Positions 46,701 to 58,200 of a DNA stretch of 64,000 bases are shown one piece after another. Both the position numbers and the translations under genes were made by a program. Source of the DNA: Phallusia mammillata (Eukaryota > Chordata > Ascidiacea > Phlebobranchia > Ascidiidae); assembly GCA_003260075.1 (NCBI GenBank), contig QLIY01000153.1, positions 153,665 to 217,664 of the forward strand, in the 5' to 3' direction. The notes beneath the pieces are model-generated. The model worked only from the letters and a program-made list of their open reading frames with translations. It was not told where the DNA came from and did no database searches. The stretch's first letter is position 1. Every line of letters begins with the position of its first letter.

Positions 46701-49700
46701 AAAACGAATATGGGGGGGGGGGTAGGGGATCGAGTTATTAACGGTGTAGCTGCAGCGCGTTTACCCTCTTCCCACCAGTTATTTCTCTAATTTGTTGCAC
46801 CGAGCGATTGTAACTTTTCTGCATTTGGGGTTAAATTATTTTTTTTCGCTTCCATAAAGAACATCTTTGTGCTAGTGCGCGCGTTTGAAAAAGAAATATA
46901 TGGGGAATTATAAGCAAAGACTAAACAGTAAACATTTTACAAAGTACCAAAATTGTAGTTCATTGTCACAAAACGAATATGATTTTAAAGGCTATTAAAC
47001 TTTGTTGCCAATCCAGTAGACACGCTTTATACCTTTTTTGCATGTAAAATACAGAAACCAGAACACACGTAATGGAATTTTCTTTTTGTGTTCGATATGA
47101 ATGGGGCAAGTTGAATGTATGTGCTCACCCATGTTTCCCCAAAACCCACACAGCTTTTCTTTAATATAAAGTTACCCCGGATGAACAATATAACAGCCCG
47201 ATACCCAACACCCTAACCCACCTGACTAGATTTTGTAGCAAACATATCTTATCCAGATTCTTTCCCAAACACCCATCGCTCTTTCTTTTTCCCGAAACCG
47301 AGATAAAAATCTCCTTTGTTCATCTACTATTTAAATTCCTAGTTGTCAAGATAGCCCCCTTGTCCCCTATTCAATGTTCCGCCCCCATTTTAAACCCAAA
47401 ATTCGAATGCATTGTCCCACATGCAACCTGATCTATGTGGGGTCGAATTAGGGGGACATTCGCACAATGGGTTATATTTGCGATGTTCTATGTGTACCCC
47501 CATAGTAATGAGAAACGCCGTTTAGGTTCTTTAGCCCCCGTTTGCTAACCGCAACTACACGAATTGGGGTCAAATTTCAACCCCAACATTTCGCAATAAC
47601 AAGTTTTCCGACTTGTTTGTCAGCTGCTCCGAGACTATGACGCTTATTTGTTACGTAGTTGGGTTTTCCTGGGAACATATTGTCTTACTTTTATCGATTA
47701 CTTCGAAATTCTTTGAGAAGGTTTAACTCTTTGTTTTTTCCACATTTAAAGCTAAAATTTAATGTTCAAAATTTTGTAAATGGTAAATTGCAAAAGAAAG
47801 AAACTTTTGTTAATTTGCCTGCTTTTACTGAAAATTTGATGTTGCGTAGATATTTTACGGCAATCTGAAGTAAAATCAATATCAACTTCGTTATACCCAA
47901 CTGAAGAAGTTGTATTCCTTTTTTGTGTGTAAAGTTTTTTATTTATTTTTTAATTCATCAAAGCGCTTAGTTGTTACCAAGCTTCAATCAATCTATCCCG
48001 TTTAAATGACCAAAAAAGTATTTCAATAAAAGGACTCTGAGTAGTTGATTTATGACTCCGATAGTCTGAAACCTTTGTAATCTTTAGGGCAATGAGGCGT
48101 AAATGTGACGTCATCGGCTTTCAAAGTCTCTGTCTATCAACTCTTTTACCTCCTGTCTCAACCTTTTAAAAGTCACTTCCTACGTGGCCCCATTTCTGTT
48201 TCTATTGAAGTCTAAATTTATTTACATACGTCCCGTGTGTTACTGTCTATTTGTGAATGTAAAACAGCACAAGACAATTAAAGCTATAGTATGATACCTG
48301 TAAAAAAATTAGAAAAATGTTGCATAGCTCACAATTAACTTCGCAGTTTAAAACTTGCATGTACCATAAGCAAAAACTGAAAAGTTTTGTATGACAATCT
48401 CACTTGTCTTCAATTGATAGGCATATAAAAAACGTTGGCCCGAAAATATTTTGGAGCAAAATAATTTTAATTGACGTACACATTTGACGTTTAAAATTAA
48501 ATTGTTTTCGAAATCGAATTGGTTGACGCCGTGCAATGATATTTTGCAAAACATTGACTTTTTGACACCTGCATATACACGTTTCCTATCCCCAGTCCCC
48601 CAACGTTCATGTTTTCATTCATGTGGTCTTAACCCCCAAAACAATACCCTCTTTTATCTCCTCACCCTGCCCCAGGAGTGACGCGCGTGCTTGACGTCAT
48701 CCTTCGAAAAGTCAAAAGTAACTAATCAAATCCGGTTATCCCGAAATAGACTTCATGTGTTGTTGTTTTGTTGAGTTAAAACGTCACGCTAGATGGAAAA
48801 CGCTGACCTTGAGTTCATGTGGTACACGTGTTGTTTATCTAAACCAGTGGTTCTTAACCTTTTTTCTGTTGTTACCCACAAAATGTTTTGATGGATATCA
48901 ATTACCCCTTATTAGAAACGTTTGCCATCGAAGTTACTTCTTTTTTATTTTGAAAATGTGGCAGGACGCCGATAAATCTATTAAGATTGAATTTTTATTG
49001 AATTATTTTGAATACATTTTACCCTCATTACAAAATGTTTGCTGGTTGCAATAATGATAACCAAGAATCTAATGATAACTATAACAGAAAATCTATGTTA
49101 CCCCTTTTAAAATGCCAAATTACCCCTTTGGGGGTAATTACCCACAGGTTAAGAACCACTGCTTTAAACATTGAAACCAATTCCAGGGTTCTTAGAACTG
49201 GTTTCTGTCCATAATGCCATGTTATTATGTTCGCCGTTAATATTTCTGTTTTTGTTTTTAGAATATTCTAACAGTGAGCAACGACAGATAGAGATGCAAA
49301 ATCAAGAATCAAATAGACAACATTACACCTCGCCTCTGGGTGGAGCTCAGGAGTCACTTGCCCCTGGTGAGTCGAAATGGCTTTCTTGTATATGTTTTGG
49401 TTCTTACCATTTAGCCTCTGAAATACTCTACAATCTAAAATATTATGCTCTACTTATCTATATGTATCATAAATACACCAATATCACTACTTTCAATTTT
49501 CCTAATTGTTAAATCTATTTCCAGAAGAGGAGCGACACCAGTACTCAAGGTACCACAACAACGAACAAACACCACCACCGTACCATCAGCAACCAGATCA
49601 CCATTCGCCAACACCAGCACCACCATCTCTACAGGACCATTCTCGAACCAACGGAAACCATGCTTTTAACGAAAGTGACAGCCAGCTTTGCATCGATGAG

Positions 49701-50660
49701 GACCAAGAGGTTGGTGATGAAAACGGACTCCTGCAGGATCAACATCAAAAACCATCCTCTGAGTGCTCTGATGGTTTAGAACCAAATGTATCACCAGCAC
49801 TGGTGTCTCCGGAGGTTGATGAAAATGACCAGATGTCTGGTGTGGTCAAGGACCAGAGGGGGGGGGGGGGGGGGGGGGCCTGGTGTGGTCAAGGACCAGA
49901 TCGCCTCCTCTCCACCAACAGTTGATGGTTCTTCCACCAGAAAGAGGAGTGATTCCTCTCCGGAGAAGCAGAGTGAGATTCAAGCTCTCCGGGAGCAGAT
50001 AAACATGATCCAGCAGCAACACGCTTACCAGATTCAGATGATACAATACCTGCAGTGGCAGCTTAACATACTTTCACAGCAGCGACAACAGCAACAGCCC
50101 GACAGGTCCATGGCTTCACTTGGCAACCTTCCTTTCGCAGGGATGATGCCCAACATGACGTCATCGGCGTCTGATCCGGCAAAAATCGCTTCCCTGGCCG
50201 CTGCAGCGTCTTTGACCACAGCCAACGGCGCCAGACCTGGTGGGTCCCCACCTGGGAATCCCCGTGAACGGTTGGATGACGTAGCTATGCGACAAGCCAT
50301 GACGTCACCAGAGGAAAAGCGAGAGCCCATATTCGGGACAAGAATGGGCTCATCGCCACGTCGTAATGCAGAAGACTCAAGAAATCCATTCACACAAGCC
50401 ATGCAGCAACAGTCAACACCATTTTCAAGTCTCGTCAACGGATTCGGCCGTTCAGGAAGCTCCCTACCTGATCACGTGACCGCTTTGTTGCGCAAAAACA
50501 TTGCGTCGGGTTTGGCCGGTGACGCCAGCAACATGAAGTCGTTTTCAAAGATGGACGCGAGCGCTGTGTCGCCGCCCGAGATGCCGCGCAAGGTGACTTC
50601 ATCAAACGGTGGAGTTTCGGCGAGTGAAGCCCGCAAGCAGCAGCAGAGAGCAGTGGAAGG

Positions 50661-50733
<73 letters not shown>

Positions 50734-53700
50734 GAAAAACCAATGCCGGACTTGCAGGAGAATTTTGAGCTGTCCTAGCGCGCTGAAACTTCATTACAGA
50801 ACACACACTGGTAAGAATATTGAGCTAATCTTTACGAAAATCACCCATAAAGTAAAAAAAAAACTCCAACAAAATTTTTACTTTGAACAGGTGAACGTCC
50901 CTACCAATGTGACCTGTGCTCTCGAGCTTTCACCACTAGAGGGAACCTTCGCACACATTACAGCAGCGTGCACAGACGGGAACTACCTCCGGCCTCAGCC
51001 TCAAGTGCGACATCTATTGGCAGACGCGGTGGCAATGCAGCTCAGCGCAGTCATGCCTGTCCGTTGTGTAGCAACGTGTTTGACGACCAGGCAGCATTTG
51101 CACAGCATATGCAGATTCACGCACTGGCCAATAAACAACAACAGGATCAGTTGTTCGCGATGAAACAGCAGTTGGCCCAACAAGGTCAGTTTTTTTTTGG
51201 CGATATTTGTGCACCTAATTAGAGGTCCTTGCATGATTAACGTTGAAGATACGAGTAAAAGTAATTTATCCCTAATTTGCCAACATTTCACAACAAAATA
51301 TATTACAAATCACCGAAAGTCGGAAAAAAGACACTCCTAAATTTGTTGTGCCTGTGTCTAACTTAACGTTTTAATCCTCAGATCATCCTACAATGGTCCC
51401 CGGCCGACCCTTGCCCTCTCTGCAGCCCCCCGCACTCCCTCAACTTAGTCCTCCTGTCGATATGACGTCACGCAACGACGTCACAAAGCCACCACTGATG
51501 TCACAGCGCCCGGAATCACCGATCGAGCGAAAAAATGAATCACGACCTATGGTGGTGAAAAGCGAACCAAATACATTGCCACGGGATGGCGCCAGAGACA
51601 CCAGTGCTTTGGATTTGTCTCATCCGAGCAGTGCAAGCAGCAGTAATGGTTTGATGAATGAAAAGGTTGTCGATAGTTCGGCTGGCAATTCGCCGACGGA
51701 TCTTTCGGAAGGTCGCAGTCCACCTAGCAGGTGAGATTTTGTTAAGTGGGTAATGAGCCAGCTTATGGCAGTGAACCATATCAAAAACTACTGTGTAAAA
51801 CATTATGAGCCTATTACAGCAGATTATTCTAACTTGCCTCTATAATAGTTGCGTATTTTGCTGATGGCCCAGTTAGAGATACTACAGGTTGTGAGTACAA
51901 TGTATTTAATCACCAATTTGACTAGATACCGTGAAGAAGAGATGAACTTTTCTCAGCAGCGTCATCAACAAATTTTGGCTGCCCAACACGAATCTGCTTT
52001 GAAAACATTGAAAGAAGAAAATGAGGTAAATAATTTCTGCATTTCTGTCCTTTGACAAAATATTATGGCGATATGCTGTATATATCTGCCCTTGGGATTT
52101 GCTCACGTCATATATCATAAGTTATAAATCAGTTTTAAGGTTTTATCGCTTATTTTTCACGCAGCGCTACAACGACGAACAACCCATGCAGTTGGTGCGA
52201 CCTGTACTCGACAGTGCCTCTTGTGGCAGCCCTTCAAGCGAGTCGTCGTCAGTTGACCAGCAAAGATCGATGCTCAGTGAGGAACAACGCTATGCCTTGA
52301 AGGTAAAAGATATGGTCTAATGATTTGACATTGTTACAAGAGAAACAAATTATTCAATCCGTACCTTTTTTATGCCAGAACGCATTCAGAGATATGTATA
52401 TTTAGTATTTCGTATGTTGCGATAAAGATACAGAGATAAACCGATTGTGACGTCATACATGTGTGACGTTAAACAGTTCGTTAGCTATGAACATGAGATC
52501 TTTGGTGCTGGGTAAAAAAAACGATTTCGGTCCATTCCTAAAGCCAAAAATATTTATGCATTTATATTTATGTTGTTGTTTTTTCTTTGTGCAGAGACCA
52601 TTTGGTGATGACGACAGTTCCAGTAACCCGGATGCGAAACGTCACAGCCAGCCACGTCACTGGTGCGATTTGTGCAAGAAGCAATTCTCTTCGGCGAGCT
52701 CCTTGCAAATCCACACTCGCACTCACACTGGAGAAAAGCCCTACTCTTGCAACGTATGTAGTCGCGCTTTCTCCACAAAGGGCAATTTAAAGGTTGGTCC
52801 GGGTGTCCCTGGAGAGTTTCTGCTGCGTCGTGCCTTGTCCGTTGCCACAAAACGTTAATCGTGTTTGGCTGGAATTTTTATGAATGAAAATGAGCAGAAC
52901 AGGGGATTTGCTGTAGTCGCTCACACTTTTCTTTCAAAGCAGTAGTTTCTTGCGTTGGGAACGTTCATTCATTTATCTATTGCGATTTGCTAAGTACCTT
53001 GACAGGGAGATACCTAAACAATTCTAATCATTTGTTTGACTCTTCAGGTACACATGGGGACCCACGTATGGGGGGCCGGGGGCTCCAGACGGGGGCGTCG
53101 CGTCTCAATGGACAACCCCATTATGTCGTCATGGATGAAGAATTCCACCAGTGTCGATCACGTGACTTCCGGTATGCAAGCGGCAGAAGCAGGCTCTGTG
53201 GCGCCACCTAGAGACACCAGTACTGCAGCGGTGGCTTCAATGTATCAAGTAAGTTAATGAAATTGAATTAATATGTCTTAAAGTTGGAACATTTTTTGTA
53301 AGTTACTTAAACTTATTAAAATCCTTCCTAATTATTTTTTTAACATTTTCAGCAATACGCAGCTCTTGCTCAAGGTTTAATGAACCGTAACCATGGTGAT
53401 TCGCGGTATCCTAGCAACCCGATGATGAATTTAAATCCAGCTGCTCTTGTAGCATCTCGATATCTTCAGCAACAACAACAACCGGTTCCTCTTACAGCCG
53501 AAAACCGATCCACCGAAGGCAAGTTTTTCATCTTTCCAAGTCGACTTTTGACTTGCGTTTCGATTTGTCTAAATGTAGGAAAACACAATTAGATAGTTAA
53601 ATTGACATAGCTTGTTCGCGACAACAGTTTTTATTGCCTTAAAAAAATCTATTTTGATCAAGGAATGTAGGGTCGGAAGATAGTGGAAACTATTTCTAGT

Positions 53701-54327
53701 CTGAATTAGAATATAAATTAGAAAATCTGTCACAAAGTATAGTGTTCTTTGTAAAATCACCCATTTTACTGCCAAAATAAGTTGGAAAACACATTGAGGA
53801 GATGGCAGCAATTTAAGTGGATATTTTTCCTTACACAGGATCCCCAGAAGACCGAGCAACAGAGAACAGTTTGTCATCTGATGGTGAAGCTGAACCGAGT
53901 GACGCATCGGGCAATACTTCGGTGAACGCGGCCCATGAATGGTTGTGGAAAGCTTACCAAAGAACACAGGGACAGGTGGGAAATTAACATCATTTGATAA
54001 AACAGTTAAAACCTAAACGCACATTATGTGTTTGACCCGTTTAAATTTTTGCCAAACCGTTTAGATATGTGAAATCAATTTTCTCCTAGGTGCATTAACA
54101 CAACTAATTGAATTTTACAAAGTGACTCAATTTTGACGCTCTTTTCTTTTAACAATTTTGCAGGTAAATTAACATCCTAAGAAAAATGCGGGCATAAATG
54201 GGGGGGGGGGACCCTTTTCTTTTGACAATTTTGCAGGTAAATTAACATCCTAAGAAAAATGCGGGCATAAATCTTGCCACAGGGCGGCGACAAAGCGCAA
54301 ACCAAGAGAACTACAGAAAGTGAATGA
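34897..54327 (+). CDS. Spalt-like zinc-finger transcription factor (SALL)
   Basis: Nuclear developmental regulator. Exons: 34897-35221, 49262-49366, 49525-50810, 50891-51184, 51382-51730, 51926-52025, 52165-52302, 52595-52792, 53048-53248, 53353-53518, 53839-53975, 54283-54327; phases agree throughout. Exon 1 contains [11 protein letters not shown] (from 34936), the motif by which SALL proteins recruit the NuRD corepressor. Exon 3 has a Q-rich coiled segment ([20 protein letters not shown]), the usual SALL multimerisation region. Fingers: [11 protein letters not shown]... (exon 3) paired across the intron with [19 protein letters not shown], then HACPLC..., and a C-terminal pair [10 protein letters not shown] / [19 protein letters not shown] followed by [11 protein letters not shown]. 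Exon 3 is broken by G runs at 49858-49878 and 50662-50732. The N-terminal finger pair of other SALL proteins is not seen; it may be lost or hidden at the second run. Roughly 1,070 residues are visible. Confidence 0.95.
37818..37995. mobile_element. hAT-like element (CAGTGGTGGGATTCA family), copy 4
   Basis: 178 bp with the family's inverted ends and an imperfect 8-bp duplication (cacctata / cacctgta). Undisturbed by joins, so it is the best reference copy in the window. Confidence 0.9.
40660..40705 (-). ncRNA. Type I hammerhead ribozyme
   Basis: Minus-strand parts in order: stem I UGCA 40705-40702; core CUGAUGA 40701-40695; stem II GACC 40694-40691, loop UUAUA 40690-40686, GGUC 40685-40682; GAA 40681-40679; stem III ACGGU 40678-40674, loop GUGC 40673-40670, ACUGU 40669-40665; cleavage nucleotide C40664 in the triplet GUC; stem I UGCA 40663-40660. 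All three helices pair (4 bp, 4 bp, 5 bp with one G-U) and every invariant core position of the hammerhead is present. A G run begins right upstream of stem I (40706-40748), so any longer stem I is hidden; C40706 could pair G40659. Beyond the run, 40751-40762 is the inverse of 40659-40670, suggesting a second copy in opposite orientation. Lies antisense in SALL intron 1. Confidence 0.85.
40706..40748. other. 43-base G run interrupting the hammerhead element
   Basis: Separates the minus-strand ribozyme from cactgtctgcag (40751-40762), a plus-strand copy of its 3' end. The real intervening sequence is unknown. Confidence 0.75.
48845..49161. mobile_element. hAT-like element (CAGTGGTTCTTAACCTTT...GGTTAAGAACCACTG)
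   Basis: 317 bp with inverted ends and flanks atctaaac / ctttaaac (6 of 8). Ends 100 bp before SALL exon 2 (49262). The interior ttacccac-type sequence differs from the other hAT families here, so it is a separate subfamily. Confidence 0.8.
49858..49878. other. 21-G assembly join inside SALL exon 3
   Basis: The 21 bases before (ctggtgtggtcaaggaccaga) recur directly after it. Treating the repeat as one overlap gives an uninterrupted frame through ...[10 protein letters not shown], so the break is artificial. Confidence 0.88.
50662..50732. other. 71-G run inside SALL exon 3, before the first visible zinc finger
   Basis: The frame on the left (…RAVEG) does not match the frame of VKNQCRTC on the right, and 71 glycine-coding bases are not plausible. 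Unlike the short joins, no repeated flank is seen, so sequence is probably missing. Other SALL proteins carry a finger pair just upstream of this point. Confidence 0.8.
53519..53520 (+). other. GC splice donor of SALL intron 10
   Basis: Exon 10 ends ACCGAAG and the intron begins GCAAGT; joining to GATCCC at 53839 gives in-frame TEGSPED. The GT alternative does not exist nearby in frame. This is a second GC-AG intron with the same GCAAGT donor as P450 intron 3. Confidence 0.78.
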
Positions 54328-55135
54328 AAAGAGTTTTACCCAAAATTCTGCGAAACGACCAACAGTTCATTAACAAATCAAAAAATTTAAGACATAAAAC
54401 TAATCATAGCAAAGCTATTGTGCGTCCTGCTTAAGATGTTTCACTTTTTGTTTCCTAGCTGCTGTGTAAATATTTGTTTTCTTTATTTCCTCTCCAAGCT
54501 GCTGATATTTTTTCAACCGTCAATTTCAGTTTTTGAACTTGCATAGGTGCTTGATGATTTTTGTGTCAACCCTTGTGTTTTTCGTGTGAACGTTTTCTTT
54601 TTGCCAATACAAATTCAAGCAGAATATATTTTTAGGATCTGTTAGTATGCGCAGGGCGTTCACAGCAAAGCGGTTGGCAAAGCGCTACACAACCTGAAGG
54701 ATAGTGCAGGGCAGGCTAAAGCTATTATTAACTAGCTGGGGGGTTAGAATAAGTTTTCTGTTCAAGTTACAAACAAGCGTGTTACCTGAAGAAAATACAG
54801 AAATAGATTAGTTTTTAGGTAAAAGTATAAACAACTGCAACCTGATTCATTTAACGAACAAAACATCGCGCAAAAATTCTACATTTAAACATTACGGTTA
54901 CAAATTGTTGTAGAAGGCAACCGATATCTTAACTATAGTATAGATAAGAACGAAGCCGCTTAATAAGCTGTTTTAAGTTAGTTTTTGTTGAGTTTGCTGT
55001 TGTCCAATAATGTTTTAACGTTTGTACAGCTATAGCAGTGGAAAAGAAAGGTTGTTGTTAGAATGTACGAGGCAAAGTAACAGTGTACATCTTTTCTAAG
55101 TTTTCCAACTTCTTGCCATGCTGTTTAGTATTTGA

Positions 55136-55166
55136 AATAAATCATTTTTTCAGTTCTTCTTTTTAG
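55136..55166 (+). promoter_or_regulatory. AATAAA followed at once by splice-acceptor-like sites upstream of the Kelch gene
   Basis: AATAAA (55136-55141), then CATTTTTTCAG ending 55153 and TCTTTTTAG ending 55166, 60 and 47 nt before the ATG at 55213, with no donor or exon needed upstream. A poly(A) signal just before an unpaired acceptor is the arrangement of operon-type gene pairs with spliced-leader trans-splicing, known in Ciona. A related block recurs at 56787-56835, so contig order here is not fully safe. Confidence 0.4.
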
Positions 55167-55212
55167 GGTAAAGGAAAGTAAAATATATTTTTAAATTATT
55201 TTAACAAACACA

Positions 55213-58200
55213 ATGGATACTACGGGCAGTAATTCCAGAAAGCACTATGCTTGGTTGGGAAAACTCATTGCTGAGTAAGTATTTTTTTTACTTTCTGTTC
55301 GAATTGTTGTTATTGTTGAAATAGTCTAAATTGATGAAAGTGCTTCTGACTTTCTTCCGCTAAAACAAAAATTTAGAACTACAGTATTTAAGTGTAGTGA
55401 AAATGTCTTTTTAATTGGCAAAATCATTAGTGTCCAGTCAAGTCTTCTTTTACCAAAACAACAATTATTTTTGGCCGCCTTTAGGACAGAGTTCTGCACC
55501 CCCTAGTCCAGGGGTTCCCAACCTGTGGTACGCATACCAGTGGTATGCGAAGGTTTTTCGGGTGGTATGCAAGTAGCTTCCGTTTCATTTTTTTTAAAGT
55601 AGGTGCGCCCAGAAAAGACCTTCGATGCGCTGTTAGCAAATTTACACCGCGCATCTACCAATTGGTGGACAGTAAACAAAAACAAAAATCTCAGTAAATT
55701 TAGGAACACTATGCACGGACTTGAAAAGTAGTTTAATCATAAGGGGGGGGGGTGATTTTGTTTAATTTCTAGTCTGAACATAATTTTAACAAGATGCTTT
55801 TTAATCTTAATATTGCTCTGTAAATCATAGTGGAGGTGTGTCTTTGTTAAATAGTTTGTTAATTCTCTGATCAGATTGTTCAAGGGGGGATGGGGGGGGG
55901 ACTTTTAAATCTCTTGCCAGAGTGGTTTAATTTGATTTAGTTTATTTGATCTTTTACTCATCTTAGCACTAGCATAGTTTTTACCAATTTACATAAACTT
56001 TATCAAAAGCTGTTTAGCTTTTCTGTTTGTATTGTTTGTTGATGTTAATGTTATTCACAATTATATAGACAAGATGATTTCAATGTTGTATTTTGTACTT
56101 TTAAATATTGTTACCAGTCAGTTGGGCTGGAAATAAGTTTTTCCAACTTCTTGCCATGCTGTTTAGTATTTGAATTACATATGTTTTTCTTTAAAGATTC
56201 CAATAAATCTAAAAATAAATCATTAGAGACAACCATCAATTATCAACAGCAAAGGACAACTTTGATACTTCGAAGTGGCTAAAACAACTACCTAGGGCAG
56301 CAGTAAGCAAACCATTGACCATTACATAAATTCTATTTGTTCGCGCTACACTCGCTTATTAAGGCCGGAGTGTTTCCTTTGAAGTGGGGTAAAACCAGCT
56401 AAACTTATGTCAGGGTAATATTAAGGAATTTGAAACCAAGGGTTAAGTTTTGTTTGAAGAATAAAACACATTATTTACTTTATGTCTTAATAAAAAATAT
56501 AATATATATATATGTATAGTTGCAGTTAAGGTACCTTAACTAATGATCAGTATCACAATTGTTGTTAAGTAAATCAATATGTTATGTAATAGTAAACATA
56601 ATCTACATTTCAATGTTGTTTACACTAATCAAGTTGTAATTGAAACTGCCATTCTATTCCTATGGTTTCTATGTGTAAAGTACTGGTGTTTTTCGTACAT
56701 ACCAGTTTTGAGCTATAAATAATGTTGTGTTGTAAACTATAACTTGTAATATTTAATACCAACGTTTTGTAGATAACTGTTTTGTATTAAATCATTTTTT
56801 CAGTTCTTCTTTTTAGGGTAAAGGAAAGTAAAATAGGGGGGGGGGCAGTAAATTTAGTTATGGTGCTTTAGTGTTATTTTAGTAGGCCAATATTATTCTT
56901 CTGAATAAAATATGATTCGATCGAATTAGTTGTTCTGCAAAAAGTGGTACGCGTTGCAGTACAGAGCGTTCAAGTGGCACAAGATCTTAATAAGATCAAG
57001 ACCTGCTCTAGCCCAAGTGCTATGTGGTCCAGCTGCCTGTTTTATAGCGAGTCTGTTGAAGGGGGGGGGGATTGCAGTACAGAGCGTTCAAGTGGCACAA
57101 GATCTTAATAAGGTTGGGAACCCCTGCTCCAAGTGCTATGTGGTCCAGCTGCCTGTTTTATAGCGAGTCTGTTGAATATTTTTTTTTTCTAGTTGGTGAG
57201 ATTTAATTTAGTTCAACTCATTGAGAACCACTGGATTGTTGCAATGCTACTCAAATTTCTTTAGGGAAACACAAGCGACTCTGATAGAATTAGAACCCAA
57301 GGTGATTGTGCAAATCACTTGGCCAATTTTCCTGGTTATGCAAAGTTTTTAAGTACTTTTAGTATCTGGGGCAATTTTCTTTCGTTGGTTAGGTTTGGTT
57401 TATGTTTAGTATTATTTTGATGTCATTCTTTTGTCTGGGTTTTCTCTTTCTAAGCCTTTTAAGTTTTGTTTCTATTGTTAACTATTAGCTCCCCAAGAGT
57501 AAAACATTTTTAGTAGTGACTTTCACATCAAATGAAAGTGGTGTAGGTATGTTAGATTTTGGTATAGTTAGGATGATATTGGTTAGGAGATGAAATGTAT
57601 TAGTTTTTTTGCTGTTTTAAAAATGTGATGATGACAAACTTAAGTGGTTGCCTTCCTTCCCTCTGGTAATCAGATTGTTTAGGTTGGCAAAAATAAAATT
57701 GGAACTATTCATTGCTTTTTCTTTAAATCATTGTATTATGGTGATTGCTGTGTTTGACCTGGGAGTTGCAGCTGTAGCTCACCCCAATGCTGTAATGAGT
57801 TTCCATGTTCGACCCCATAGCCCAACTATTTGCCTTGCTAGTAAAGTTTGTGTGAAATGATCAATGTTAAAAGTACCTTTTTCTCTTTTTGAGTTTTGGT
57901 CACTACATTTTTGTTTTAACTTTCTTGTCATAAGGTATGTCAATAAATGTGTTCAAAATTTGTGTAAAAATTGGGTATGTTTTTTGCAGAGATCGAAATT
58001 CGAAGGATTCCACTTGTGAGGGGGGGGGGAACTTTCTTGTCATAAGGTATGTTACTTTTTGTGTTAACACATGTTGCTGAATGTGTTAAATTTGTGTAAA
58101 AATGAGTTTTTTGGGGCAGGGATAGAAATTCAAAGGATTCCACTTGTGATTTGGTGCTGGAGGCTGAAAGAAAACAATTTCCAGTTCACAAAAACATTAT

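Larger units (their letters stand above)
37585..48699. promoter_or_regulatory. Cluster of TGACGTCA (CRE/ATF palindrome) sites in SALL intron 1
   Basis: Exact matches at 37585, 38801, 40167, 40418, 45144, 45163, 48106 and 48692; the pair at 45144/45163 is 19 bp apart. Further exact copies lie in SALL exons or later introns at 50156, 50300, 51463 and 52448. I found only one exact copy in the preceding 35 kb (5903). TGACGTCA binds CREB/ATF bZIP factors in animals; function here is inferred. Confidence 0.45.
35222..49261 (+). other. SALL intron 1 (about 14 kb)
   Basis: Exon 1 ends in phase 1 (g) and exon 2 completes GAA in frame, so the splice is coherent. No other gene recognised inside. It contains a hAT element (37818-37995), the hammerhead ribozyme (minus, 40660-40705), another hAT element (48845-49161), eight exact TGACGTCA sites, and joins at 35879, 41596, 41999, 46319 and 46712, each duplicating 60-250 bp of flank. 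A less AT-rich patch at about 43,560-44,200 has overlapping ORFs on both strands, but nothing recognisable in them. The intron's length fits a regulatory role. Confidence 0.75.
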
